In this document: positions 44,571-56,943 of the stretch, one piece after another
Layout: every line of letters begins with the position of its first letter
How positions within the stretch are numbered: the stretch's first letter is position 1
DNA from: Owenia fusiformis
Taxonomy: Eukaryota > Annelida > Polychaeta > Sabellida > Oweniidae
DNA: 64,000 nt
Direction of reading: 5' to 3'
NCBI GenBank assembly: GCA_903813345.2
Contig: CAIIXF020000005.1
Coordinates: 15,567,375 to 15,631,374, forward strand
Program-made: the position numbers and the translations under genes
Notes under the pieces: generated by a model
Database searches by the model: none
Told to the model about the DNA's origin: nothing
What the model saw: only the letters and a program-made list of their open reading frames with translations

Positions 44571-46104
44571 GTATACAACTACATTAATGATATGTTATTT
44601 TAGAGACAGACATAAACTTTCTTTTCTGTAATTATTGAAGCTTGGAAATATTGTTCATGTGGAAAATTACAATGTAATAAATTACCTTTTAAAATTAATA
44701 AATTACCTTTTAACATTAATAAATTATCTTTAAATTGAAAAGTGTGTACGATTTTCTTAGAAACTAAAACAACATGTCAAGTCACAATCTCATAATGAAC
44801 TGTAAGCTAAGTTGTGTCAAACTTGGATGTAAAAAACTTTCTGAGATGAGACTCCCCGTTTCTCTACACCATTTAAGCATGTCAAATGTTTTCCTTGCAA
44901 TTTTAATTTCATGTTAAAAAGAATTGAGATATCTGATCAAATATGGACGTTATTGAGGATGCAGAAATGTCTTAAATTCATAATAAAATGGAGAACGTAC
45001 AGATTTTCAAATCATTGCCAGATAATACTAGACATAATTTACCAGCTTAATTAAAGGCATGCCAATTATGGATGGAATGTTAGGAGAAAAAAGATTTTAA
45101 AATTGTAACAATATTTAAGAAAGTTACTCTAAAAAATTAAAGAAATTAAAGGGGATGGTGCATCATGGATTACGCTGACGATCTCTTGATTTACCATTCA
45201 GATTCGATGGTATTGTATAAAGAAAGGAGATTTGCGATAATAATGAGAGAGTGGGGCTAAATGTCCATAACATCCAATTTGCCCAGGCTACAATTGTACA
45301 ATAACGTCATTTCAAAGGGCAATATTTCACTATTTTGCCCGCAGAAATGACGTTATTACTATTATTACCACCGTTAATCATTTAATGCCCAGGGCTGAAA
45401 TAGCAAATTTGAAATAGAAAATCTTACGCACTGAACGATATCACTTTTCCCGGGAATCATAGCCGGGCGGATAATGTCATTATTGCCCGACTAAAGTCAT
45501 TAACGCCCGACACAATATTGCTCACGTCAATATAGCAATTTAAATGCCTTCTCAACTAGTACTAAAACCCCTAGAACAGGCCCTGCAAGGTGGTAATAAT
45601 AACAAATAAACACATGGGAGTATCCCAGTAAAAACAGATTGTTAGGATGCAAGCAATTTTGCCAATTCACGCACAGACAACTTTTTACCTCAGAATATCT
45701 GTGTTAAATTCAAATCCGGTGGTGTCTTGAAAAAATGAATGCTTGTGGTATGATAAACGGGGTGCAATAGTCTGTCCCCTGTACTTTTAAACATTCTCTT
45801 GATTTATATTCATATGATTAGGTTAGTAAACAAGAGTCCATATTATTTTGTGCTTTCTATAGCTGCCCTTTGTACAAAATAAATCGCACTAAAATTGATA
45901 TCAAATATAGATGACACATAAATGTGTCGATTAGAAATCACATTTTCAGCTCCATGAATCCCCGAGTGGGGTCTATTTTGCACGGGGTTGCCGCTGAGGT
46001 TCAAAACATCCACCCACATCTAGGGTTTTTATCCTTTAAAATGGACTTACATCTAGTTTTCTTTTATTCAATCTTGGACTCACATCTATAGGGGGGGGGG
46101 GGGT
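44571..46104. other. AT-rich DNA with one structured patch
   Basis: A patch at 45295-45540 repeats ATAACGTCATTTC, GGGCAATATT and TTGCCCG motifs in both orientations, suggesting a decayed terminal-repeat element. The rest shows no gene. Confidence 0.35.
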
Positions 46105-46245
46105 GTGTATAGAGGGTCTTGGAAATGCATATACAATATTTTTCAGCTCTCTTATACCATATACAATATTTTTTCACCCCTTTTATACCATATACAATAT
46201 TTTTCACAGCTCTTATACCACATACGATATTTTAGGTGAAATACA
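46105..46245 (+). repeat. Four copies of a 31-bp unit
   Basis: CTCTTATACCATATACAATATTTTTCA-like units follow a G-run at 46092-46105; the last unit is diverged. Confidence 0.75.
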
Positions 46246-47039
46246 ATATACGATAATTTTGAAACTGCTTTTGATTAAAGTTTGGATATTTATAAGGAAA
46301 CAATATTAGGAGAGAATCCATGTACTAAAGTAAATGTATTATTATAAGGGAAATAGACTCCACATACATACCACAATGATTTCATTTATTACATTATGAA
46401 TAAGACACCATTCGGGTACATCCGCATGTTCAGAAAAGCTGTGACCACATTTTATTTTCAGGTAAACAAGTTGATTTAAAACACATTTATGATATAAGAT
46501 TCATGACTTATCTTTAGTGATTTCACAACCTACTTTGACCAAAAAACTAACTTTAACATTTCTGCAATTTGCTAAAGCCATTAGCCCATTACGTGTAAAA
46601 GTACCATAAAGATATTCAAAATTAGCACAAAACCTGCATTATTGGAATGGGTGGAACTCAGTGTTCCTCTTTCTTATGACCTACTTTCCCATGACATATT
46701 TTAATGTCAATGGAATCCTTCATAGTGAGCCAGGGAAAAAATCCTTGAAACATAATTGATGCAAAATTGAGAATGTGGAATAAAAGATTCATCATGTGTT
46801 CTATGAAAATAAAGTTTGCTGAGGAAAATATGTATCAGATAGGTAATGAAGATTCACAATGCACAATAATTTTGTAAAGCAGTTACCTGAAAATATTAAG
46901 TATTGAAAACAGTTTCAGAAATAAAGGACTTCACAAACTTCCATGTAGATAATTCATTTTTGATTGGACTCGAATCTGGAAATTAGAGTTTGAAATAAAG
47001 GCAAGACGAGACTTGATTGTTTAAACATTTGAAACAAGA

Positions 47040-48407
47040 GACACTTCGGGGTTTCAGATAAGGCAGCCTTAAAGACAGTATAAGTTAAACAAAGGTGTGT
47101 CAAAATAAAGCAAATTTCCATAAAGTTCAAACCACATGTTTCACGAATGATTTCAAGTCAAAGATGTATTGATGAGGATGAAAACTACTCTATGCAACTA
47201 GAAATAACTTTCTTTTAAAGGACCACAGACGGTATCGCAACAGATTTCAGTCATATATTGGATTTTGGCTATTTTCTGAGGATTTGAACAGGTGCATATG
47301 TTAGGCCAATGCATTAACTCCAGATCAAGCCACATTTAAAGTAGACATAATGCGAAAGCACCTCGAGAAATTTCAGATATGTAGCACAAGTGGGTCAAAG
47401 TAAAATATATTCTTACTTTGTAGACGTTCTCATTAACCGCAGATCTGAGATTGAGTGGGCATCCCATTCCCCTGATATGAACCTACCAGATTTTTACATC
47501 TGGGTATTTAAAAGACCATGTGTATGAGACAGAAATCCCCAACCCATAGCTGACTTAAAGGGTTCCGATAAGCATCCCGTATAAAAACAATATGGCGGCT
47601 CCAGGCGAATCAACTGGATCAGTCCATTTTTAAGAAATAAGGGGAGTTCTGTAAAATCCAGTTTATTGAAATTGTCTTTGATATAAAGTAATCCGTTTAT
47701 AATGATTTTGAAAACGTTATCCAAAGAGTGATTGCGTTCAAAGAATACATGTACAACAGCCAATATAAATCCTTGTATTAGAACTGCTTTGTTTCATTTG
47801 TAGGATATTTCATATGCCAAGCTGTGTGCTATTACGTTATGGGGAAATTTAGATGCCAATTTTTCCTTATTATACACAAATAGAAGATCCTGAAACTTCA
47901 CCCATAAATGTGGAATTGATTTGTCAAAATAAAAATCACCCTTTTATAAATGTGTGACGATCTATAATATACTTATGCTATATAACAATTAGAGGTGTTG
48001 ACACAACGACCTCGAACCTGTGAACCCTTGAGTATTATTCCGGGATCGGGCCTTTTATACTAAACGGTGAGCAACACCAGAAACGAGCGTTCGATTTGCT
48101 AAACGATATGCGTCACCCTTTAAAGAGAGAAATTACAAGGAAGATCAGGGCATATCCCCGGGGGCATATCTCAATGTGTAAGGGTAATCAACAACTTTGC
48201 CCGTAGAATTCAAGTTTGCCTGCAAAGGAGTGGGCGTCATATGGAACATAAAACGCTCATAAAAATTGACCCACTTGAGCTAGGCCTACATATCTGAAAC
48301 TTCTCAAGGTGCTATCGCATCACTACATTACTGTATGTCTACATGGTAATGGACAAACAAGTTACGCAAGGTAGCCTAAGGTGGTTGTCATTTTTTGTGT
48401 CACCCTG
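47040..48407 (+). mobile_element. Decayed mariner-superfamily transposon with transposase remnants
   Basis: At about 47430-47515 the + strand reads SEIEWASHSPDMNLPDFYIW, the conserved block before the last catalytic acid of mariner-type transposases (usual form WPxxSPDLxPxDFxLWG). A shifted frame continues DHVYETEIPNP and, after another shift, IADLK. At about 48186-48250 a further block reads NNFARRIQVCLQRSGRHMEH, matching the family's C-terminal region. The right terminus TCATTTTTTGTGTCACCCTG (to 48407) matches the MITE at 7177-7385. About 600 bp of other sequence separates the two blocks. Stops and frameshifts rule out function. No left terminus was found. Confidence 0.7.
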
Positions 48408-48959
48408 CTGTATCATAGACGGTACATAGGAATTCTATTAAGAATACCGTGCTGTAGAATTGTGTTTTCTTTATGACGGACTTTGCTCATTCTCAAACAA
48501 ATTCGCTTTTTGTATCTATTTATTTTAACAGATGATATTAGACTTTTCATTACGCTATATTACATGTATTAGAAATAACCCTCATAATGGCATTCTCGCA
48601 AGGTGTTGTATCTGGCATCCCGTATCTCCCATTCTCGACAAAATGATATATTTGCATAGGAGTAAAATATTGTCTTAAAACATCCTTGATATAGCGCTAT
48701 AGAGCCAGGAACGATTACATGTCAACGAACGTTGCACAATTCGAAACGCATCAAAAAACTACATATTATCTATGAACGAGAAGACTCTCGTTAATTGTGT
48801 ACTAGTCTGACTACGTCTAACTGCGTACATTGAAAAAAATACCTAGCTACGCCTCTGCCGGGGGTTTTTATACATAAAAGGAGAACCATGTGCACTGAGA
48901 ACCATGACATAAATCTGCGAAATCGATTATATTAAAGAGCAGTCTTCTCTGGGTCACCG

Positions 48960-49285
48960 CGAATGGCATAATTTCCTCGAGTCTTCAGTTGCAAGGCAAC
49001 CATTCTGGGACCGATTCGTGTCGTTCCACTACTGCCCTTGGTGGGGACACGCTACCATACTGGACTCCCGGCATCTCCTATAGCCTGTTAGTGGAGGAGT
49101 CAGAGAACCAACCAACCAAAGCCAAGGGCCGGAGATTGGACCTTCGGACCGAGTGTCCTGTAGGACTATTATCTACGACGCCGTACCTGGAGCTCGGACG
49201 CGGGATCTCCGTATCCCTCCGTACACTCCACCACAGTCTAACCCACTCGACCACACTGCTCAGGTGTCAAATCTGCTCATAAATG
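48960..49285. other. GC-richer stretch, unrecognised
   Basis: It stands out by base composition from its AT-rich flanks and has several overlapping open frames up to 97 codons. None shows a recognised family, and no splice-bounded exon pattern supports coding. It may be an unrecognised mobile element. Confidence 0.3.
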
Positions 49286-49289
49286 TAAA

Positions 49290-50030
49290 GGAAGAGGTGC
49301 GTTTAAATTGACCCTATGGTCAAAATGAATAATTCTTAGGGTGTAACATGAAGAATAGAATGTCATATAACTATTTGGAAAATATTAAAGTGCTCGGGCA
49401 CACATAGGCTGAGATAGGGGCGATTTAGTTCAGTAAGGTTGTATTGATTTTCATGGGGCTGTGCATCATTGACTTAACATGAGGATATCAGCAGATCCCA
49501 ATAGAGGCCATTGGTTTCCATTGATTATCACAAAAATACCAAATATACACTATGACCTGAATCGATTGCAAACTTAATAATTTCACAATATGACACAAAT
49601 GGTTTATCTCATCAAATGTGCAAATATGAAGTTTGCAATCGATTCAGGTTAAATTAAAAGATTGTACTGTACATTTTTCATCATTTTTTCCCTACAAAAT
49701 GCCTCTGGAAAAATGGTCCAAAAACAACTTTTACACTTATGAAATATCATACAAGTTTGTAAAACCAAAGATTATTACTATTATATTTCATTATTTAGTA
49801 ACATATTTGGATAAGATGTAGGGATACGTAGGATGCAAATGTATTTTGATAAGCATAAAATACTTCCTGGTTTGGAATCTATGCCTCTACTCTTCATGAT
49901 TAAATTTTGACCAAAATAAGTGGCCTATACATCAATACAGTGCTGAATATAGGTCAACAAGATACTAGTGTGCATATATTTGTAATAATAAAGGCACTAT
50001 ACTCATTTTGAAAAATGTATTCCTCAGATA
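49290..50030. repeat. Dispersed repeat, copy B, with internal 21-bp hairpin
   Basis: Bases 49300-49500 match 2985-3170 in reverse, and 49800-50020 match 3270-3490 directly. Between them a perfect 21-bp inverted repeat (49555-49575 and 49629-49649, starting ACCTGAATCGATTGCAAAC) encloses 53 bp; copy A lacks it. Confidence 0.75.
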
Positions 50031-50494
50031 ATTTTTTAAAATCTGCGTCAATTTTAAATCGGTTAATAGTGACACCGTACATCTAAAGTGTACGACGGCG
50101 TGTTTTGTCACTGTACGTTGTCGATGGTTAGGCGTGTATGTCTAATATAAGCGAATTTGCTACTTCGTGTGGTGAAAGGGTCATATCATAAAGGCAAAAT
50201 ATCTATAAGACAGGAAATGTTAAAACTAAGTTAAAGACAATGCTTCTATAAGTTTTAGTAGACTTCGATATTATGATTCAAATTAATTAAAAACTCTGCG
50301 TTAGGCCTATCGTTTTTTCATTCAAAATTCAGGTGAGATAACGCTGCCACTCCTTATGCCTAAATAGTAAATACGAATGAAATTTGAAATCTGTTTATTT
50401 ATTTATTGAAATTCCAATCAATGAATCGAATCAATTAGTAGACCTAACAGAAGTGTTATGTAAAATTTAATTCCACTGTCCAGTCAACAATTTC

Positions 50495-50665
50495 CAGGCT
50501 CGTGGCCCCACCTCCTCCCTGGCCAAAACATCTTTCAATACCATGCATACAGTCTTTCTGCCAGTTTTAGCACTTTTCGAGTGATTTGCGGGAAAAATTG
50601 TCAAAAATGAACCCCCTGAATTTTTTAAAATGTGAACCCCCTTGGCAAAAGCTAGTTATTTTTCG
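50495..50665. mobile_element. GTAGCCAG-family MITE, reverse copy, decayed
   Basis: The interior (TGCCAGTTTTAGCACTTTTCG, AAATTGTCAAAAATG, CCCCTTGGCAAAAGCT) is the reverse of the element at 18075-18264. The ends are eroded. Confidence 0.5.
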
Positions 50666-50879
50666 CTTAGCCTATTAATCAACCGATTTTCTTTTTTTCT
50701 ACAAAAGACACGTGAGGATGAAAATGAATTATCATTTAGCCTATTAACCATTCGTGTGAGCTCTAAAATTTAGTTTCAAATATATTCACGATTTTTTGAA
50801 CAAAAAGACCATCAAAAACCACTTTGTGAAATATACAAAATTTCACATATCACATTTTGATAACATTGGGTAAGACTAA

Positions 50880-52330
50880 GGGAAAATGGGGCAAAACGCC
50901 CCTGTGGGGCAAAATGGCCCATCGAAATATTTTTTGAATTATAAAAAGATGGTTCTTCAAAAGTCACATAATCGAATTTTGAAATATCCGCCACCTTCTC
51001 GACGACTCGACCGCCCATTTTTAACCTAGCAGCGTCTCGCTTTACGTAAGAGATAATTCTACTTTTCACTCTCTTAGTGCAAATTAGCCCTACCACGAGA
51101 CTAAAAAAATCCGGCAACAAAAGAATATCGATTTCACATTTTACATAGAGTAGGCCTATGCATAGCCTTGCCCAAGTCGGTCTCTTTTACTATCTGATTT
51201 CTATTATGACCGCCTTGTACAAAAGAGAACGCCACGTGCTTTACCGACTCAATGTTTATGTCGGTAAAATTTGACCAATCAACGACGGCCCTGCAGCGCT
51301 AGCTCATTATTATGCACGGTCAAAAACAAGTACACTTTTCGTCGGGTCTTTTCACGAACAAATCTTGCATGAATTCATCATGAAAATACAAATATTTTAT
51401 CAGATAAATATCAATCAGAGTTAAGTGGATGCTAGACATCGATCGGTAAGCGGAGATTAGAAGATTTCAACAATAAACGTTGAAACGATCGCTGAATTCA
51501 AATGAACATGTAGGCTGAGATTCAATCACTGATCGACGACTACATGACCCGCTACATTGGACTAGGTCTTGCATTTTCATCGCGAGATCAGTTTTAAATC
51601 TATTGCATGATTTAATTTATATTAATGACTTACATTCCCTATGTACATTTAATTACATAATATATTGTAACTCTAAAGAAACGATCGATCAGAGTCATTG
51701 AATTTCAAGTCGTAGACGGGAAGATTGCTTTGCTGTGCAGCTCAACCTGATAACGTTTTGATTGGTCAATCAGCCTGAAGTCACACGTCGTGTCCACGCG
51801 TATATCTGTCAATCAATAAGGTTTCGCGATACCCCTGATAGCGTAGGTATTATGGAAATCTCGAAACCGTTGAATATCTCAGCATAATAGCAGCGGAGAT
51901 GTATTGGATTGTACAAGGCGGTAATAATTCAAGATCAGATAAGTAAAAAATACCGACTTGGGCAAGGCTAGCCTATGCATATAATGTAAAAATTTCGAGC
52001 TACAAATAGGAGACAAATTAAATTGACGTCTAGCCTATTTGAAAATTCACATGTCTTTGGGACAAAACGGCCCACAAAGGTTATAACATACAAAAATCTT
52101 ATTGTACAAAAACAATTGATTTTCAAATATAACGATTTTAACATTTGGTTTGTACCTTATTTCCTTCGACACATATCGATAAACTAGAATTATGGTAGCG
52201 GTTAAGAATACTTTATCTTTCAAAGGTTTGAACATCTGAGATAAGATGTGAGTGGACGAGTAAAACCCATGTAACAGAGAGTGGGCCGTTTTGCCCCACC
52301 CATGGGCCGTTTTGCCCCTCTCTCGACATT
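50880..52330. mobile_element. GGGCAAAACGGCCC-flanked compound region
   Basis: ATGGGGCAAAACGCCCC and GGGGCAAAATGGCCC lie at the left; GGGACAAAACGGCCCAC and twice GGGCCGTTTTGCCCC lie at the right (52070 and 52281-52318). GGGCCGTTTTGCCCC also occurs at 63250. A second terminal-repeat element is nested inside (51120-52000). Confidence 0.45.
51120..52000. mobile_element. Terminal-repeat element with inverted repeats of about 65 bp
   Basis: Left arm 51151-51225 and right arm about 51912-51985 are imperfect inverted copies sharing TATGCATAG, CCTTGCCCAAGTCGGT and CCGCCTTGTACAA. The interior is non-coding, with an AGCGCTAGC palindrome. Confidence 0.7.
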
Positions 52331-53298
52331 AATTTTGACCATTGAAAAATCACAGAAGATAGTCCTAGATATGTCAAGATCATCAAGTAGGCCTATGAAA
52401 CACTCTAAAAATTTAAACCACAACCCATTAATAAAGTGGAACATAAAAGTGCGTGATGATTGACAGATATTATTATTATTATTATGAGCTTTATTATACT
52501 TGTATCCCACATTTGGGCAAAGTGTACAGCTTAAACAGAAAAAAATGAAAAAGCTTAACTAATTATCTATATAGTATATTAACTAATCAAAGGGTGCTTG
52601 ATCATTGCAAGATTTTATTGGATGCATTTCGTGTTTTTTTCTCTCTCGATAAAAATATTAGATATATATTTTGCTAGTATATTTAAGTAGGGTTGTCCCA
52701 GAGAACCTGATGATGGGTGATGGATGAAATTTTTCGTTTTGTCTAATTTTATGTTAAATTATATATAGTAGAAAGATATTAAATTTCCCAAAATATTTTA
52801 TTCTGAGAACCTTTTTTGGCAAAGTTATGGCGTCATTTAGAAATAGGGGTAAACTTCTTAATTTTACCCTGATTTCCAGGGATTTGGGCATTATTTTCAC
52901 CCAAATCTTACAAACATACCCTATTTCACATGCTCTGTTTATATTTCAATTCATGTGCTTTTGCAAATTTTATCTTTTTTTATTATTTATAAAACCTTTA
53001 GTATGAAGGAAACAAAAAAGGAATAATAATTTGACATATATCTTGTATTTTTTCTCCACGTTAGTATGACGTACATACCCCTACCTCATAAATTGGTGAT
53101 TTTTGTCTATTTTTACAAAAAAATGATGTTTACACATTCTTTCATAAAATCTCAAGTAGAGCTATACATCATTTAGTTTATGGCTTGTAAGAATGGGTAT
53201 ATGGTGGGCTTCAAAAGAAGCAAAGAAAATAAGTGGAACTCTTGAGTGTTTTTCTGCCACAGATGAACAAAAATCGAGAAAAAATAGTAAAATTTACC

Positions 53299-54035
53299 AG
53301 AAATTATGGTTGAATGCCATTTATATATGAATATTAATAGGGAGATATGAGTATGAAAACTTGTATTTCTGTATTACATTTTGGAACTTATTGATGAACT
53401 TTCCAACTTATTCAATAAAATGATATAAAAACTTTAAGATATAAAAGTTCTCCAGCTATTAGGAATATCTGACAACAATGCTGGTTGCCATAGCAACCAG
53501 TTGACTATAAACAGCATCAACTAATTTTTTTTACTTTTCCTGAACAGTTTTCATACAAATCTTTTATAATGATCAATGTGGATAAAGATATGACTTACTT
53601 ATACTGTACAATGTTAATGCACACATAAGTCTACTGATTGAATAGATAACCATAGCAACCCCTATCATCGGGCAAAATAGCAAAATCAACGAGAAATTAT
53701 GGGAGAATGCCATTTACATATGAATATTAATAAGGAGATATTAGTATGCAGACTTGTATTTCTGTTATTCAATAAAATTATACATAAATGTTAAGGTATA
53801 AAAGTTCTTCAGTTAATAGGAATATCTGAAAACACTCTTGGTTGCCATAGCAACCAGCTGACTATAAACAGCATTGGCTAATTGTTTACTTTTCTTAAAC
53901 AGGAAAAATCATTTTTCATACAAATCCTTTCTAAATATCAATGTGGATATGATTTACCAATACTGTACAATGTTAAAGCACACATATGTCTATTGATTGA
54001 ATAGATAACTATAGCAACGCAGTAGCATAGCAACT
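53299..54035 (+). repeat. Tandem duplication of about 390 bp carrying X-box-like palindromes
   Basis: Copies at about 53299-53690 and 53691-54035 share in order AGAAATTATGG, ATATGAATATTAATA, GTTGCCATAGCAACCAG, GACTATAAACAGCAT and ATACTGTACAATGTTAA. GTTGCCATAGCAAC at 53484-53497 and 53841-53854 fits the RFX X-box consensus. No nearby gene start is seen. Confidence 0.75.
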
Positions 54036-54043
54036 ATATCATC

Positions 54044-54698
54044 AATTGTTGGAAATAGGACATTGGGTTGGCATGATTAATGTATACTGTTTGTGCGGCA
54101 ACGCAAAAATCTATAACCTCCTTTAAAAAGGCCTACAAATCTGACCTCTTGTCAAGCTACTTATAAAAAATCTGTCTTATTAAACATCTTTATTTACTAT
54201 CCACGCATTGTATATTACAATAGTCATGGCACATCATTTAAACACAACGTACATACATGCTTAGTGTATGCATTGTACTATGTTATATCATGTAAATACT
54301 TGTATATATGAAACTCATATACCTATATACCCTTGTAAACTAGTTAGACTATATATATATATTTTTTATATTTGCTAGTGATACTTTTTTTTGATACTTG
54401 ACATTATACTTTTATATGCCATTTGGTGTCAGTATTAGTCATGTATTATTATTGTATATACATTTTTTTCTAAATAAATAAATAAATAAATTATCTAAGC
54501 TGTATTTTGGCATATTTCGACACTATTTGAAAATCACAATTTCCCCCTTATTAAATTTCCATTATTCTATGAATCCTCAATCTGAATGTCAACTTACATG
54601 TAGATAACTCTAGACCCCCTTAAGCTTGTAAAATGTTGCCCTATGGCACAAACAGTATACATTAATCATGCCAACCCAATGTCCTATTTCCAACAATT
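54044..54698. mobile_element. Element with perfect 53-bp terminal inverted repeats
   Basis: Arms 54044-54096 and 54646-54698 are exact reverse complements (start AATTGTTGGAAATAGGACAT). The 549-bp interior is AT-rich and non-coding and includes a short AAATA microsatellite (about 54473). Perfect arms in otherwise diverged DNA suggest recent insertion or gene conversion. Confidence 0.85.
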
Positions 54699-54709
54699 AT
54701 TAATGGTAT

Positions 54710-55092
54710 TTTTCGCGTGCGATTAAGTTTCGAGTTTTTCGCGATTGTGGTAAAGTAAAAATTAATCTTCGTGAAATTGTCAATTAAATCCCAGGGGATT
54801 TGTGAAGTTTCTTGTTTCCTGGGACTCCATTGCATTCCGTGTTTTGTAAAATGTTTGTCAGGTGTTTTTAGGTGATAAATGGGATACTAAGTAACAATGT
54901 CTGTTACAGTGACTTATTAGATCAAATAAACCCAAAAATCACGATGTAATAGAGGTTAAGGTGCAGCATGTAGTGGACCAAGATGACAAAGCATTAGGTG
55001 TACTTAGTATATTCACAAAATTTAATAGTCGCGAAATCATGTTTTCTCAAAATTTGCGAAATTAAAACTCACGAAATAAACCAGGAGTACAG
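54710..55092 (-). mobile_element. TTCGCG-type terminal-repeat element, degenerate reverse copy
   Basis: It aligns with the reverse complement of 56944-57504: TTCGCGTGCGATTAA, then GAAATTGTCAATTAAATCCC, then TTTGCGAAATTAAAACTC and CAGGAGTACAGTG at the far end. The ends are eroded. Confidence 0.65.
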
Positions 55093-55199
55093 TGTTCGTT
55101 AAATATCAGTAATTTCAAATTTTTCTGCATTTCTAAACAATCACATCCAGAAAAATGCTGACCCCATCAGATACCAACGTACACTCTGACATTTGTGCT

Positions 55200-55681
55200 G
55201 CACACCCTATGTATAGTCTGTCACATGACTTTATGGAAGATGGCAAATAGATCGCCAGCCTTTCCACTTCAGGTTTGTCATGATACTTTTAACATATTTT
55301 TAGACTTTGTATCTCTGTGAAACGTGTCTCGTACCATCAACTGCATCAATGTCTAAAGAAGATTTAATTCACCAAATATCTCATTCAGATGTGTCCTGGT
55401 AAAAGAGAAATTGACACTTTTGTGTCTCAGAAAATAATATTTGGGCTTGTGAAGCGATTTTCACAAAGGATGGGTGGGCGATCTCTTTAACCAGGACTAG
55501 CATGAATATGATATTTAGTGAATTAAACCATCTTTTAACATTGATCGTACAGGACAAGTTTCACAAAGATACAAAGTCTACAAATAGGTAAAAAGTATCA
55601 TAACAAACCTGAAGTAGAATGGCTGACAATCCATTCGCCATCCTCCATAAAGACACGTGACAGACAACATATAGAGTGTGC
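55200..55681. mobile_element. Foldback element with arms of about 205 bp
   Basis: Arms 55200-55405 and about 55480-55681 are inverted copies. Shared landmarks are GCACAC(C/T)CTAT, TCTGTCAC(A/G)TG, TTCAGGTTTGT(C/T)ATGATACTTTT and AGACTTTGTATCT(C/T)TGTGAAAC. The flanking halves (55157-55200 and 55682-55735) rejoin into a sequence matching the reverse of 56030-56115, which looks like the unoccupied site. Confidence 0.75.
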
Positions 55682-56943
55682 AACAACAACAGCAACAACA
55701 ATAACATGCTCCCAAGGCTCAAGTCTGAGGGAAATTGTTTGAAAATTGTGTCTCAAGGGCTTCCAGAGCTATTCTCTCAATAACGGCATTCAAGTTGCTT
55801 TCATCTTGACATTTGCTCTTCAAGAGACTTAGTCTGGAGAAATATGATTTGATTTGGGATGTTGACAAATATTCACCCAGGCTGAATCTCTTTTTCCCAT
55901 TTTCTAATTTTTCTTCATCATGGTCTTTACAGTGGAAGGCTCATGTTTGATGACAGCTAAACCTTCATTAAAATTTTCTAAAAGGAATGATTTGACCTCT
56001 TCACTGAATCTTGGTCTGGGTGAGTTTTTCCTCAGACTTGAGAGGATGTTCTTGTTGTTGTTGTTGTTGTTACAGCACACAAGTCAGAATGTATGGTGGT
56101 ATCTGATGGGGTTGTGATTGCATTGCAATGTTCTACCAAAGTCTTTTTGCACTGTATATTAAGGTTTCCTTCTCTAACTGGTATATATGCTTCCCCAACA
56201 TAATATGTTCCTCCAGAGCCTTGTGATTTGTAACTGATTTTGTGCATCCTGGTTCTTTACAATGGATTAATCTCTTAGGATGCACAATGTCTGGAAGTGG
56301 ATCACTTGGCTCCTTTGCCTGGCTTCTATCAGTTTCTGGTGATTTAAAGTCACGTAGGATGTTTATCTTTGGCGTTTGAGTTGATTCACTTATGTCCTTC
56401 ACGTCTCCTCTGCCAATGTTATAACTCTGCCACAATTTAACAAAAAATTTTGAACCATGCCTCACATCCTGACACACCCTTGCCTGAGTCGATGGCACTT
56501 TTCATATCATCAATTGACACTACGTTTTTGCCTGATGAGTGACACATATCCCTTGATTTTTCTTCGTAAGTGGGCAATTTTGGTATCACAGCAGGACTTT
56601 CCAGCCTGAGCTTCACTGAAGTCTCAAGAATTAATGGTGATTCCTGTAAAATAAGAATAGTCATAAATATACACAAAGCATTAACACAATGTCACCACCT
56701 GTTAACACACATTATAAGACAGTAAAAAAGCTTTGTTAATGTAAGCTAAGTTCTTTAATTTGTTTCCATGGTATCCAGTATTGACTTGCTTTAGAATTAA
56801 CAAATTGTCCACATGGAATAAAACAGTTTGGCTAGATGCATCGAAATGTAGCTTGGACTTTGTTCTCAAAGAAATCACAAGTTGCAGATCCTTAAAACCA
56901 AGCCTTAACAATATGTCACCACACATAGTAAGTTGTGACAAAA

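Noticed and set aside
47494-47763. 89-codon minus-strand open frame
   Set aside because: It overlaps decayed mariner transposase on the other strand and has no recognisable family.
48989-49282. 97-codon open frame as a gene
   Set aside because: No domain, no splice or promoter context, and neighbouring frames are equally open in this GC-richer patch.
52220-52510. 96-codon minus-strand open frame
   Set aside because: It is made of the GGGCCGTTTTGCCCC motif and an ATT microsatellite, with no family motif.
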